Origin: Salegentibacter maritimus
GTDB lineage: Bacteria > Bacteroidota > Bacteroidia > Flavobacteriales > Flavobacteriaceae
Assembly: GCF_016236915.1 (NCBI RefSeq)
Contig: NZ_JAEHOK010000014.1
Location: forward strand, 37,113 to 101,112
Length of the DNA: 64,000 nt
Direction of reading: 5' to 3'
Shown one piece after another: positions 7,854 to 17,653 of this stretch. Made by a program: the position numbers and the translations under genes. How positions within the stretch are numbered: the first letter of the stretch is position 1; the number at the start of each line of letters is the position of its first letter. The notes under the pieces are model-generated. The model had not been told where the DNA came from and ran no database searches. It saw only the letters and a list, made by a program, of their open reading frames with translations.

Positions 7854-8930
7854 ATGAAAAAAATCATTCTACTGTTTAGTTTATCACTTTTTTTAAGCTG
7901 CAATACCTCCACTAATAAGGAACCTGAAGCGAAACAAACCAATAATACCGAAAAACAACAGGATTCCGTAGCGAATTTTGGCATCGTAATTCACGGGGGA
8001 GCAGGTACTATTCTAAAAGAAAATATGAGCGATTCCCTGGAACAGGAATATAAAGCCAAACTTGAAGAAGCCATAAAGGTCGGTCACAAGATTTTGGCAA
8101 ATGGTGGGACTGCCATTGAAGCTGTACAGCGAACTATAAATATCATGGAGAATTCACCACTTTTCAACGCCGGAAAAGGAGCGGTTTTCACTAACGAAGG
8201 TAAAAATGAGCTCGATGCTTCTATTATGGATGGTCAAACATTAAATGCCGGGGCAGTATCGGGAGTAACTACCGTGAAGAATCCTATAAATCTAGCCTGG
8301 GAAGTGATGGGAAACTCCGAACACGTCATGCTTTCGGGAAAAGGTGCCGAACAATTTGCCAAAGAACGCGGCCTGGAAATTGTAGATCCGGGTTATTTCT
8401 ATACCGAAAACCGATTTAAAAGCCTGGAACGTTTAAAAGCAAAAAACACCAAAAAAACAGAACTGGACCACGATGGCAAGACCGCTTTTGTAGATCCATT
8501 TATTAAAGATTCAAAATTTGGGACGGTAGGTTGTGCCGCTTTAGATAAAAACGGTAACCTGGCCGCAGGAACCTCAACCGGGGGAATGACGAATAAGAAA
8601 TGGGGGCGCATAGGCGATGCCCCCATAATTGGAGCCGGCACCTATGCCAACAATAAAACCGCAGCGATTTCTGCAACCGGTTGGGGCGAGTTTTTTATTC
8701 GCGGTGTGGTAGCTTACGATATTTCTGCACTTATGGAATATAAAAAAATGAGTCTTGCACAGGCTGCAAAAGAAGTAATACAAAAAAAGAATCCGGAACT
8801 TGGAGGTAGTGGCGGGATTATCGCGATAGATCACCAGGGAAATGTTTCTATGGAATTTAATACTGCAGGCATGTACCGGGCTAAAATGAATAAAAATGGA
8901 AAATTAGAAATAGGAATTTATAAGAATTAA
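7854..8930 (+). CDS. Isoaspartyl peptidase / L-asparaginase (Ntn-hydrolase), lipoprotein
   Basis: A 358-residue member of the plant-type asparaginase (IaaA) family, which hydrolyses L-asparagine and beta-aspartyl dipeptides after self-cleavage. IVIHGGAGT near residue 44 opens the family fold. The autocleavage site is FGTVGCAAL near 222, where the Thr becomes the N-terminal nucleophile, followed by GTSTGGM and the GRIGDAPIIGAG substrate-binding block. The N-terminus MKKIILLFSLSLFLSC is a lipoprotein signal, so the enzyme works outside the cytosol, anchored to a membrane. It is monocistronic. Confidence 0.93.
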   Translation: MKKIILLFSLSLFLSCNTSTNKEPEAKQTNNTEKQQDSVANFGIVIHGGAGTILKENMSDSLEQEYKAKLEEAIKVGHKILANGGTAIEAVQRTINIMENSPLFNAGKGAVFTNEGKNELDASIMDGQTLNAGAVSGVTTVKNPINLAWEVMGNSEHVMLSGKGAEQFAKERGLEIVDPGYFYTENRFKSLERLKAKNTKKTELDHDGKTAFVDPFIKDSKFGTVGCAALDKNGNLAAGTSTGGMTNKKWGRIGDAPIIGAGTYANNKTAAISATGWGEFFIRGVVAYDISALMEYKKMSLAQAAKEVIQKKNPELGGSGGIIAIDHQGNVSMEFNTAGMYRAKMNKNGKLEIGIYKN

Positions 8931-9085
8931 AATTAGCCAGTTTTTTGTTTTTATACCGGTACCAAAAAACCTATTGCCGTATTCCTGTAATCGCTGTGGC
9001 TTCTAACATTCATTGTAAACCTTTCCAAAAAATAAGGGTTTAATATAGAGTAAATTGTTTTAATTTTCTTTAACCTCAATTGAAA

Positions 9086-9925
9086 ATGAATAGTAAATAC
9101 AGCTTTTCATTAATAATCCTTTTCACTTTTTGTACGTTTCAGGCCTATTCCCAAAGATTGTCTCGCGATAAAATAAATGATACACTAGAAAAAATGCCTG
9201 TTTTTTCTATTCATAAGGATAATTATTTTATATCCGGCATCCCCACCAATAAAGAGGTCTCGTCAGAAACTGCCGATGCAAAATATCAAATTAGCTTTAA
9301 AGCCCTAATTACCAGAAATACCCTTCCTTTTGACACGCATTTGTTTCTTACCTATACCCAAAAGGCTTTTTGGAATATTTATAAATTTTCCAGTCCATTT
9401 AGAGAGATTAACTTTAAGCCCGGAATTGCGCTTGGCAAACCTATTTATAACCAAAACGATCATTTAGCCGGCATGGCATTCTTTCAAATAGAACACGAAT
9501 CTAATGGTCGTGATAGTATCTATTCCAGAAGCTGGAATAAGGTTTCCCTGGGATATCATACAGCATTAAACGAAAGACTTCTTTTAAGCCTTAAGGCCTG
9601 GGTTCCTTTTAAATATGAAGATAATGCCGATTTAATGGAATATATAGGCTATGGAAAATTGAACCTCACTTACAACATTATACCCAACGAATTATATATA
9701 GATTTAATGTTGTTAAAAGGCACAAAAAACTGGAATGGTACGCTACAAACCCGTTTAATGTACAAACCATTTAATTCTTCAAACATCAATTTGATGCTGG
9801 AGTGGTTTAAAGGACATGCCGAAAGTCTCTTGAACTATCAGGAGAAACGTAGTATGATTCGCGCCGGATTCGTGCTAAAATCTAATGAATTAAACTTCCT
9901 TAAATCCTTGCCTGACGCGATTTAA
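9086..9925 (+). CDS. pldA: Outer-membrane phospholipase A (OMPLA-like)
   Basis: A 279-residue protein with a signal peptide ending FQAYSQ. The catalytic block IEHESNGRDS (near residue 140) and the following SRSWNKV correspond to the His-Ser...Asn region of OMPLA; the active-site His and Ser are present. Alternating beta-strand pattern and overall length fit the 12-strand barrel. It would hydrolyse phospholipids in the outer leaflet. ATG at 9086 is chosen because the longer reading begins with TTG only six bases earlier. It ends 71 bp before the GbsR gene. Confidence 0.85.
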   Translation: MNSKYSFSLIILFTFCTFQAYSQRLSRDKINDTLEKMPVFSIHKDNYFISGIPTNKEVSSETADAKYQISFKALITRNTLPFDTHLFLTYTQKAFWNIYKFSSPFREINFKPGIALGKPIYNQNDHLAGMAFFQIEHESNGRDSIYSRSWNKVSLGYHTALNERLLLSLKAWVPFKYEDNADLMEYIGYGKLNLTYNIIPNELYIDLMLLKGTKNWNGTLQTRLMYKPFNSSNINLMLEWFKGHAESLLNYQEKRSMIRAGFVLKSNELNFLKSLPDAI

Positions 9926-9942
9926 CAAATATTTAAAACTTA

Positions 9943-9978
9943 TTGGTTCGGTTTATTCGGAACCAAATATTATTTTTG
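9943..9978 (+). promoter_or_regulatory. Operator-like palindrome overlapping the promoter of the GbsR/RND operon
   Basis: An inverted repeat TTGGTTC/GAACCAA (9943-9949, 9960-9966) lies just upstream of TATTTTTG (9971-9978), an exact TAnnTTTG -7 box. Transcription would start near 9984, 13 bases before the ATG at 9997. The layout suits autoregulation by the regulator encoded directly downstream. Confidence 0.6.
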
Positions 9979-9996
9979 CAGCCTCAAATTCCAATA

Positions 9997-10479
9997 ATGA
10001 ATATTACAGAATTAGAAAAGCAAAAAAAGCGACTTATTGAAAAACTGGGCGTTCAATTAGAAAAAGAACACCAGTTAGCCCCCGTAGCGGCAAGAATTTT
10101 CTCTACGGCTATTATTACAGGAAAAAAGGGAATTACTTTTGACGAGCTTGTTACTAATTTAAACGCAGGTAAAAGTACTGTTTCTACGCATTTAGATCAT
10201 TTACAGGCAACAAACCGTATGGAATACTACACAAAAGCCGGTGATCGCAAACGCTATTTTATTGTAAAACCAGATTTAATGTTGAATTACATTGATGAAA
10301 TGACCGCCAAATGGGAAGCTCAAAAAACGGTTCACTTAGAGGTTTTGGAATATAAAACCCAAATGAACAAGCTGGATAATGAAGATAATTTTGATCTGGA
10401 ATTTCAAAGAAGTTTACTCACTTTTCTGGAGGAAGCAATCGCAGCAGTAAATAAATTAAAAGAAAATATAAACAAATAA
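9997..10479 (+). CDS. GbsR/MarR family transcriptional regulator
   Basis: A 160-residue winged-helix protein of the GbsR branch of MarR regulators. The helix-turn-helix is GITFDELVTNLNAGKSTVSTHLDHL, followed by the wing TKAGDRKRYFIVKP. The start is set at 9997 (MNITELEKQKK) because an upstream in-frame TTG at 9943 falls inside the promoter and operator. The gene is 16 bp before an RND efflux operon on the same strand, so it most likely represses that operon and itself and is relieved by a pump substrate. The ligand is not predictable. Confidence 0.88.
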   Translation: MNITELEKQKKRLIEKLGVQLEKEHQLAPVAARIFSTAIITGKKGITFDELVTNLNAGKSTVSTHLDHLQATNRMEYYTKAGDRKRYFIVKPDLMLNYIDEMTAKWEAQKTVHLEVLEYKTQMNKLDNEDNFDLEFQRSLLTFLEEAIAAVNKLKENINK

Positions 10480-10495
10480 CTAGATAAGCATAGCA

Positions 10496-11617
10496 ATGAA
10501 AAAGATAATTTATTTTAGTCTCTTTATACTAAGTGCGGGAGTTTTTACTTCTTGCTCAGATGGTACCAAAGCACAACAAAGAGCCCAGGGGCCAAGGCCT
10601 TTTCCCGTAATAGGTGTACCTACTAAAACAGTTACCGGACACACTTCTTATCCAACAAGTATTGAAGGTGTTGTAAATAGTGAAGTACGTGCAAAGGTAC
10701 CCGGATATGTTACCAATGTTTTGGTTGATGCCGGAGAAAAAGTTAAAAAAGGACAGCTCCTGTTTAAACTTGAAACCGAATCTTTATCTGGCGATGCCGA
10801 AGCTGCAAAGGCCAATGTAAATGCAGCCCGGGTAGAAGTAGAAAAACTAAAACCCCTTGTTGAAAAAAATATTATTAGTAAGGTACAGCTAGAGACTGCA
10901 AAAGCGAAACTTTCTCAGGCAGAGGCGAATTACAATAGTATTGCTGCCAGTATAGGATACGCCAATATTAAAAGTCCGGTAGATGGTTACGTAGGTAATA
11001 TTAATTATAGAAATGGAGCCCTGGTCTCTCCAGGCGACCCTACTCCACTTACAACCGTTTCCCAAACCGATGAGGTTTACGCTTTCTTTTCTATGAATGA
11101 AAAAGATTATATGAGTTTTATTCAGGAAACTACGGGAAATAGTATTGCAGAAAAAATAGCCAATTTTCCTGAAGTTTCTTTAATCCTTGCTAACGGCGAG
11201 AAATATAACGAAACAGGTAAAATAGAAACTGTTTCGGGACAAATTGATCCTTCAACAGGTTCGGTTACTTTTAGAGCAAAATTCCCAAACCCCAACCAAC
11301 TATTGTCCAACGGAAATAGCGGTAAGATTCGAATTCCAAAAACTTATAAAGATGTGCTCTTAATACCCGAACTTTCAAGTTTTGAACAACAAGGGAAAAC
11401 CTATGTTTACAAAGTTCAGGGCGATAGCATTGCTGTTTCTACTACAATTAAAGAAACCGCAAGGGTAAATAATTTTATAGTTGTTGAATCAGGACTGGAA
11501 AATAACGATAAAATTGTTGCCCAGGGCGTTGCCAAATTGAGAAACAACACCCCTATAAAACCGCAAGAAATTCCTTTTGACAGTATTGCGAATTCCATTA
11601 ATAGAGTATTTAAATAA
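10496..11617 (+). CDS. RND efflux periplasmic adaptor (AcrA/MexA family) lipoprotein
   Basis: A 373-residue membrane-fusion protein. The lipoprotein signal ends GVFTSCS (Cys near residue 20). The biotinyl-lipoyl-like half VRAKVPGYVTNVLVDAGEKVKKGQLLFKL begins near 62, followed by a coiled-coil hairpin rich in Ala, Glu and Lys (about 95-145) and the second lipoyl half IKSPVDGYVGNINYRNGALV. It links the inner-membrane pump to the outer-membrane channel. It is the first structural gene of a three-gene operon, 9 bp before the pump gene. Confidence 0.95.
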   Translation: MKKIIYFSLFILSAGVFTSCSDGTKAQQRAQGPRPFPVIGVPTKTVTGHTSYPTSIEGVVNSEVRAKVPGYVTNVLVDAGEKVKKGQLLFKLETESLSGDAEAAKANVNAARVEVEKLKPLVEKNIISKVQLETAKAKLSQAEANYNSIAASIGYANIKSPVDGYVGNINYRNGALVSPGDPTPLTTVSQTDEVYAFFSMNEKDYMSFIQETTGNSIAEKIANFPEVSLILANGEKYNETGKIETVSGQIDPSTGSVTFRAKFPNPNQLLSNGNSGKIRIPKTYKDVLLIPELSSFEQQGKTYVYKVQGDSIAVSTTIKETARVNNFIVVESGLENNDKIVAQGVAKLRNNTPIKPQEIPFDSIANSINRVFK

Positions 11618-11626
11618 GATTTTAAG

Positions 11627-14600
11627 ATGCTAAAGAAATTTATAGAAAGACCGGTATTATCTACGGTTGTTTCCATTATAATAGTGATACTGGGTATTCT
11701 GGGAATCTCAACGCTTCCGGTAACCCAATATCCAGACATTGCTCCGCCAACCGTACAGGTTCGCGCAAACTTCCCCGGTGCCAACGCTCAAACGGTACTG
11801 GAAAGTGTTATTATTCCTATTGAAGAGCAAATTAATGGGGTTGAAGGAATGGATTACATTACCTCAACTGCCAGTAATAATGGTAGTGCCAGCATTCAGG
11901 TATTTTTTGAACAAGGTATTGACCCCGATATTGCCGCGGTAAACGTACAAAATAGGGTGTCCAGGGCCACTCCCTTACTTCCACAGGAGGTTACGCAATC
12001 TGGGGTTACCACTCAAAAAGAACAAACCAGTGCATTGATGTTCTTCACAGTACTTTCAGAAAATGAAGAATATGATGCCACTTTTATTCAAAACTATCTT
12101 AACATTAACGTTATTCCAGAATTACAACGTATTAAAGGAGTTGGTAATGTAAATGTTTTTGGATCTAAGAAATATGCCATGCGTATTTGGCTTCAGCCGG
12201 AAAAATTGGCGGCATACAATTTAATTCCTTCCGATGTTATTGGAGCTATAAATGAACAAAGCCAGGAAGCGGCTGCCGGTTCTTTGGGTCAAAACAATGC
12301 CGAGGCTTTCGAGTATGTACTGCGCTATAGCGGAAGGTATCAAAACGAAGACCAGTATAAAGATATCATCATTAAAGCACTTGATAATGGTCAATTTCTA
12401 AGATTGGGTGATGTAGCAGAAGTTGAACTTGATGCTGAAGGCTACAATGTTATTGGATACACCAACGGAAAGCCGGGTGTGGCCATGGCAGTATACCAAA
12501 CACCAGGTTCAAATGCCCAGGAAATTATTGAAAATATACACGATAAGCTGGAAGAAATGGAAAAGGAGTTTCCAACCGGTCTTTCGGTGTATATAAATTT
12601 TGATACCAACGAGTTCCTAACAGCCTCTATAGACAAGGTAATAGTTACTCTTATAGAAGCATTTATACTGGTATTTATTGTAGTATTTATATTCCTTCAG
12701 GATTTTAGGTCTACATTAATTCCGGCTATTGCCGTGCCGGTTTCCATAATAGGTACCTTCTTTTTCTTAAACCTTTTTGGATACTCCATAAACCTCTTAA
12801 CGCTTTTTGCTCTCGTTCTCGCCATTGGTATTGTTGTGGATGATGCCATTGTGGTTGTAGAAGCCGTTCATGCAAAAATGGAAGAAGGAGCCAAAGATGC
12901 CTTAACCGGTACAAGAAAAGCTATGGATGAAATTACCGGAGCTATTATTTCTATTACACTTGTAATGGGTGCAGTTTTTATTCCGGTAACATTTATTACC
13001 GGGCCTACCGGAGTTTTCTATGAACAATTTGGGGTTACCCTTATTGTAGCCATTGCTATTTCTGCGGTAAACGCTTTAACTTTAAGTCCGGCACTATGTG
13101 CAATCTTCCTAAAACCACCCCGGGAAGATGAAGAGTATAAGAAAAAGAACTTTTTACAACGATTTTTCAGCTCTTTTAATACAGCTTTTAAAGTAACTAC
13201 AGATAAGTATGTAAATTCACTATCCTTTCTAAATAGGCATAAATGGATTACAGGCCTTACGCTTGTAGCCTCGGTTGTGGCAATTATTTGGGCAGCTAAA
13301 ACCACTCCAACTGGATTTGTTCCAGATGAAGACAGGGGGATACTGTTTGTAAATGTAGAATTACCGGCAGGAGCATCCCTGGATAGAACGGTAGGAATTA
13401 CATCACAATTAGAAAAGAAAGCGCAGCAAATTGAAGGAGTTAAAGGGGTTTCTTTAGTAAATGGATTTAGTTTAATTGGTGGAGCAGGAAGTAACTTTGC
13501 GCTTGGTTTTGTTAAATTAGATAATTGGAGTGAGCGTGAAGAAGATCATCTCTCTGTAGAATCTATACAGGCACAGCTATTCCAAATTGGAGCTTCATTT
13601 ACCGATGCAGAAATGCTATTCTTCTCCCCTCCCAGTATTCCAGGTTTTGGAGTTTCCGGAGGCTTTGAAGCAAAACTATTGGATAGATCGGGAGGTAGCT
13701 TCCAGGAACTGGATGAGCAAACACAAAATTATATTGCTGCCCTTTCACAAAGGCCAGAAATACAGTATGCACAAAGTTCTTTCAATACGAACTATCCACA
13801 ATACGAAATGGAGCTAAATATCCCCAAAGCTAAAGAGGCCGGTGTAAGTATTTCTACCATATTTTCTACTTTACAAGGCTATATTGGAAGTATATACGCT
13901 GCAGACTTCTCTAGGTTTGGTAAACAATACCGTGTATATGTTCAGGCTTTCCCAGAAGATAGGGCAAGTACAGATGATCTAAACTCTCTATATGTAAGGA
14001 ACGAATCTGGAGAAATGGCTCCTTTAAGTGAATTTGTGAGTTTACAGCGAGTTTATGGGCCACAATCTGTAACAAGGTTTAACTTATTTAACTCGGCAAC
14101 CATAAACGGTGCTCCGGCTCCTGGTTATTCCTCGGGAGACGCTATTGCTGCTGTTCAGGAAGTAAGTGCAGAATCTTTACCATCTAACTTCTCCATAGAT
14201 TATGGCGGACTTACACGTGAAGAAATATCGGCTGGTTCCCAATCTACATTTATTTTAATTTTAAGTATTTTGTTTGTGTATTTTATTCTTGCAGCTCAAT
14301 ATGAAAGTTATCTTATTCCTTTTGCCGTTTTACTTTCGCTGCCTGTAGGAGTAATGGGTTCTTATTTGGTTACCAAATTTGCCGGACTTCAGGTAAATAT
14401 TTACTTCCAAATTGCTTTAATTATGTTAATTGGATTGCTTGCTAAAAACGCAATTCTAATTATAGAATTTGCCATGCAACGAAGAAAAGCAGGGCTTTCT
14501 ATTGTAAATGCCGCACTAGATGGTGCTAAGGTTAGGTTAAGACCAATTTTAATGACATCATTCGCATTTATTATTGGTTTACTGCCTTTGGTTTTTGCAG

Positions 14601-14788
14601 GCGGAACAGGAGCAGCTGGAAACCGTTCTATTGGTACAGGAGCTGTAGGAGGTTTATTGATAGGAACCCTTCTAGGTGTTTTTGTAATCCCTATTCTCTA
14701 TATCATATTCCAATGGTTACAAGAAAAAATTTCGGGAGCACCGGAAGCAGCCCAAACAGAAAAGAAATCAATTTCTGAAAAAGTATAA
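11627..14788 (+). CDS. RND multidrug efflux pump, HAE1 family (AcrB-like)
   Basis: A 1053-residue inner-membrane proton/drug antiporter. It begins MLKKFIERPVLSTVVSIII and has the usual twelve membrane segments in two halves, each followed by a large periplasmic loop. Transmembrane helix 4 carries the proton-relay Asp pair in IGIVVDDAIVVVEAV near residue 405, and helix 10 carries the Lys in IGLLAKNAILIIEFA near 945. Length and motifs match hydrophobe/amphiphile exporters rather than metal pumps. It is three bases from the channel gene. Likely substrates are antibiotics, bile-like detergents or dyes; the true range is unknown. Confidence 0.97.
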   Translation: MLKKFIERPVLSTVVSIIIVILGILGISTLPVTQYPDIAPPTVQVRANFPGANAQTVLESVIIPIEEQINGVEGMDYITSTASNNGSASIQVFFEQGIDPDIAAVNVQNRVSRATPLLPQEVTQSGVTTQKEQTSALMFFTVLSENEEYDATFIQNYLNINVIPELQRIKGVGNVNVFGSKKYAMRIWLQPEKLAAYNLIPSDVIGAINEQSQEAAAGSLGQNNAEAFEYVLRYSGRYQNEDQYKDIIIKALDNGQFLRLGDVAEVELDAEGYNVIGYTNGKPGVAMAVYQTPGSNAQEIIENIHDKLEEMEKEFPTGLSVYINFDTNEFLTASIDKVIVTLIEAFILVFIVVFIFLQDFRSTLIPAIAVPVSIIGTFFFLNLFGYSINLLTLFALVLAIGIVVDDAIVVVEAVHAKMEEGAKDALTGTRKAMDEITGAIISITLVMGAVFIPVTFITGPTGVFYEQFGVTLIVAIAISAVNALTLSPALCAIFLKPPREDEEYKKKNFLQRFFSSFNTAFKVTTDKYVNSLSFLNRHKWITGLTLVASVVAIIWAAKTTPTGFVPDEDRGILFVNVELPAGASLDRTVGITSQLEKKAQQIEGVKGVSLVNGFSLIGGAGSNFALGFVKLDNWSEREEDHLSVESIQAQLFQIGASFTDAEMLFFSPPSIPGFGVSGGFEAKLLDRSGGSFQELDEQTQNYIAALSQRPEIQYAQSSFNTNYPQYEMELNIPKAKEAGVSISTIFSTLQGYIGSIYAADFSRFGKQYRVYVQAFPEDRASTDDLNSLYVRNESGEMAPLSEFVSLQRVYGPQSVTRFNLFNSATINGAPAPGYSSGDAIAAVQEVSAESLPSNFSIDYGGLTREEISAGSQSTFILILSILFVYFILAAQYESYLIPFAVLLSLPVGVMGSYLVTKFAGLQVNIYFQIALIMLIGLLAKNAILIIEFAMQRRKAGLSIVNAALDGAKVRLRPILMTSFAFIIGLLPLVFAGGTGAAGNRSIGTGAVGGLLIGTLLGVFVIPILYIIFQWLQEKISGAPEAAQTEKKSISEKV

Positions 14789-14790
14789 AA

Positions 14791-16197
14791 ATGAAAAAAA
14801 ATAGAATATATAAATTGTTGCTAGCAGGAGCCGTACCATTTCTACTGGTTTCCTGCTTTGCAGCCAAGGAGTACGAACGTCCTGAATTGGAAGAAATTTC
14901 GGAAGAACTCTATAGAACAGATAAACTTCCGCAAGACTCTTTAAATATTGCGATGATTTCCTGGCAGGAGATTTTCACCGATCCTATTTTAAAAAGCCAT
15001 ATTGAAGAAGGGCTGGAAAACAATATTGATATTAGAATTGCTATTCAGCAAATGCTGGCAGCTGAAGCTTACGTAAAGCAAGGGAAAGCAAGTTATTTTC
15101 CAACCTTAAGCGCAGGGCCGTCTGTAAGTCACCAAATATTGTCCAGAAACAGTCAATTTGGTTCCTTTTTCAACGGAAACATCACGCAATATGATGTAAC
15201 CGGGAACCTTTCCTGGGAAGCAGATATATGGGGAAAAATAAGAAGTAACGATCGGGCTTTTACTGCTGCTTATTTGCAAAGTGAAGCCGCCCATAAAGCG
15301 GTTAAAACACAGCTTATTGCCAGTATTGCCAGTAACTATTACCAGTTACTTAGCCTGGACGAACAACTTAGAATTTCAGAGCAAACTCTTGAATATAGAA
15401 AAAGCAGCCTTGAAACTACACAGGCTTTAAAAGAAGCCGGTAATGTTACCGAGGTTGGTGTACAACAAACCAAGGCACAGTTGCACACAGCCGAAGCTTT
15501 AGTGGTACAGCTTAAAAATCAAATTCGCTTGCTTGAAAACTCTTTTGCCATTCTGTTGGGCGAAGGGCCTCAGGATATAAAACGAAGTGAATTATCAAGG
15601 CAACGTATTAACACTTCGCTTAATAGCGGTGTACCCTCTCAACTTCTTAGAAACAGGCCTGATGTAATTGCCGCAGAATATGGGCTTATTAACGCTTTTG
15701 AGCTTACCAATGCAGCACGGGCAAACTTCTATCCTTCTCTTAGGTTAACTGCCTCGGGAGGTTTCCAAAGCTTAGAGTTAGATAAATTATTAAATGCAAA
15801 CTCTCTTTTTGCCAATTTAGGAGCGTCTTTATTACAACCTATCATTAACAAGAGGCAAATAAGAACTCAGTATGAAGTTTCCCAGGCTCAGCAACAACAA
15901 GCTTTGCTGAACTTTAAAAAAGCCATATTGGTAGCCGGTAGGGAAGTTTCTGATGCACTTTCTAATTACACTGCCAGTACAGAACGTATTGAAATACTAA
16001 ATAATGAATATGAAGCCTATAATAAAGCTTCTGGATACTCAGAAGAACTGCTGAATAATGGTTTGGCCAATTATCTTGAAGTTTTAACCGCCAGAGAAAA
16101 CGCATTAAATTCAAGGTTAAATTTAATTAATGCAGAGTACAATCAATTAAACGCAATAGTAAACCTATATAAAGCCCTTGGTGGAGGCTGGCAATAA
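14791..16197 (+). CDS. Outer-membrane efflux channel, TolC/NodT family lipoprotein
   Basis: A 468-residue channel subunit. The N-terminus MKKNRIYKLLLAGAVPFLLVSCF is a lipoprotein signal (Cys near residue 22). Two OEP domains contain the long helical hairpins; typical landmarks are WEADIWGKIRSNDRAF near 140 and LLRNRPDVIAAEYGL near 285, and the end GGGWQ is characteristic of NodT-type proteins. It completes the tripartite RND pump with the two preceding genes, and a terminator follows within 30 bp. Confidence 0.95.
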   Translation: MKKNRIYKLLLAGAVPFLLVSCFAAKEYERPELEEISEELYRTDKLPQDSLNIAMISWQEIFTDPILKSHIEEGLENNIDIRIAIQQMLAAEAYVKQGKASYFPTLSAGPSVSHQILSRNSQFGSFFNGNITQYDVTGNLSWEADIWGKIRSNDRAFTAAYLQSEAAHKAVKTQLIASIASNYYQLLSLDEQLRISEQTLEYRKSSLETTQALKEAGNVTEVGVQQTKAQLHTAEALVVQLKNQIRLLENSFAILLGEGPQDIKRSELSRQRINTSLNSGVPSQLLRNRPDVIAAEYGLINAFELTNAARANFYPSLRLTASGGFQSLELDKLLNANSLFANLGASLLQPIINKRQIRTQYEVSQAQQQQALLNFKKAILVAGREVSDALSNYTASTERIEILNNEYEAYNKASGYSEELLNNGLANYLEVLTARENALNSRLNLINAEYNQLNAIVNLYKALGGGWQ

Positions 16198-16227
16198 TTT
16201 TTTGAATTTTTGTTAATTGTTGAAAAG

Positions 16228-16261
16228 ACAGTCACGGGATGAATTTCGTGGCTGTTTTTTG
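16228..16261 (+). terminator. Intrinsic terminator of the RND operon
   Basis: ACAGTCACG pairs with CGTGGCTGT (one G-T wobble) across a 10-base loop and is followed by a six-T run. It lies 30 bp after the channel gene. Confidence 0.85.
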
Positions 16262-16331
16262 TTATAAAAACAATTTGTTTTCGACTAAAGCACGAAATTT
16301 AGTAGCTTTAAAAAAGCTTAATCCAAGACTT

Positions 16332-16631
16332 ATGAAAAGTAATTTTAGTGATATTATAAAAGGTGAAAAGGCCGTATTGGTCGACTTTCACGCAACCTGG
16401 TGTGGCCCCTGTAAAACCCTTGCGCCAATTCTAAAAGAAGTAAAAGCCGAACTAGGCGATACAGTAAAAATTGTAAAAATAGATGTAGATAAAAACCAGG
16501 AACTGGCAGGAAAATATCAGGTTCGTGGAGTTCCCACCATGATTCTATTTAAAAATGGCCAGCAACTTTGGAGACAATCTGGGGTATTGCAAAAGGCCGA
16601 TATAATTGAAGTTATCAATTCAAAGTCATAA
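16332..16631 (+). CDS. trxA: Thioredoxin
   Basis: A 99-residue thioredoxin. The redox motif is WCGPCK near residue 25, the cis-proline block is VRGVPTMILFKNG near 66, and the buried Asp lies in VLVDFHATW. It reduces protein disulfides in the cytosol. The in-frame reading extends upstream to 16239, but the extension overlaps the RND operon terminator and does not look like thioredoxin, so the ATG at 16332 (MKSNFSDIIKG) is used. The gene is monocistronic and convergent with the DUF5996 gene. Confidence 0.93.
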   Translation: MKSNFSDIIKGEKAVLVDFHATWCGPCKTLAPILKEVKAELGDTVKIVKIDVDKNQELAGKYQVRGVPTMILFKNGQQLWRQSGVLQKADIIEVINSKS

Positions 16632-16709
16632 TGTAAATTACATCACAAAAATTACAGTACATCAATTTAGGATTATAGCAGAAGTCTTTTTTTAGATTCA
16701 GCTCAATAT

Positions 16710-17636
16710 TTATAAATTGGTAAGTTTTGGTACTTTCAGTGCTTCAATTGACCAGCCTAAAAGCCCGGCACCGGCCAGATATGCACTCTCCATAAAATTT
16801 AATAAAGCCTGTCGCGGATTCTTTTCACTCCTAAGATTAGCGTATGTAAGTAAAGCCATAGGACTCCCACTTTCCATTTCCCAAATCGCAGTTTTGGGTT
16901 GTAAGGTTTGTTTTTCCAGGCCTTCAGGATTAGGAAAAGTATAAGAATAAAAGGCCGGCTCCTTCAAGGTATCATCCCCGGGCCAAAAACCAAAACTTAT
17001 ACATTCATGACTATAAGCATCCTTGTCTGAAAGTCTGGCTGCATCTGGCATTTTTGGAGCTTTTTTACCGGAAAACCTGGTTACCGCGAGATCCATAGAA
17101 TGCCAGTATAAATGTACCGGACAGGTTTTTCCATAGAAGCTCCCACTAAACTCATTAAAAACTCCATTAATCCATACTAAACTTTTCCAAAGTTTTTCAG
17201 CATAATCTTTATGATAATGATGAACTTCTGAAAGATTTGAAAATTTGTTTTGAATTCCAAGGTCAAAAGGCTTGTCAACAATATCTACTTTTATATCCAA
17301 TGTTTTTAGAACCTTAAAAATATCATTGTAAAAATAGGAAACACTTAAACCGTTTTTCAGCTTTAAAAGCTCAAAACCACCTTCACTTGTGGCTATTTCC
17401 AATTGATGTTTAATAAAGTTAAAATCAATAGAAAAATTACTGAATCCATTGTTATAAGGAATTGCCCCTGTACTAAGACCTTGCTGATTCACATAATGGG
17501 TTATATTCCACCAATGATTCTTTCTTGGCATAAGCCCCAATTTAATTTTACCCACCATTTGTAGCAAAAGGTGAAGGCTAAGTTTTTCTTTCTCAAAACC
17601 CACATATTTTAAATCAGGAAGGGAGTTACTATTCAT
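16710..17636 (-). CDS. DUF5996 family protein
   Basis: A 308-residue protein of the DUF5996 family, with NHWWNITHYVN near residue 40, HLYWHSMDLAVTRFSG near 178 and GFWPGDD near 217. The repeated Trp/His/Asp motifs look like a conserved binding site, but the family has no known function that I can name. No signal peptide is seen. ATG at 17636 is preferred to an in-frame TTG 21 bases earlier that would overlap the acetyltransferase stop. It is the last gene of a leftward cluster of five. Confidence 0.75.
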   Translation of the reverse strand: MNSNSLPDLKYVGFEKEKLSLHLLLQMVGKIKLGLMPRKNHWWNITHYVNQQGLSTGAIPYNNGFSNFSIDFNFIKHQLEIATSEGGFELLKLKNGLSVSYFYNDIFKVLKTLDIKVDIVDKPFDLGIQNKFSNLSEVHHYHKDYAEKLWKSLVWINGVFNEFSGSFYGKTCPVHLYWHSMDLAVTRFSGKKAPKMPDAARLSDKDAYSHECISFGFWPGDDTLKEPAFYSYTFPNPEGLEKQTLQPKTAIWEMESGSPMALLTYANLRSEKNPRQALLNFMESAYLAGAGLLGWSIEALKVPKLTNL

Positions 17637-17653
17637 AATTACATCATTAAAAA

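Noticed and set aside
16239..16331. N-terminal extension of thioredoxin by 31 residues
   Set aside because: The extension overlaps the RND operon terminator and has no thioredoxin-like or signal-like character; the ATG at 16332 gives the standard length.
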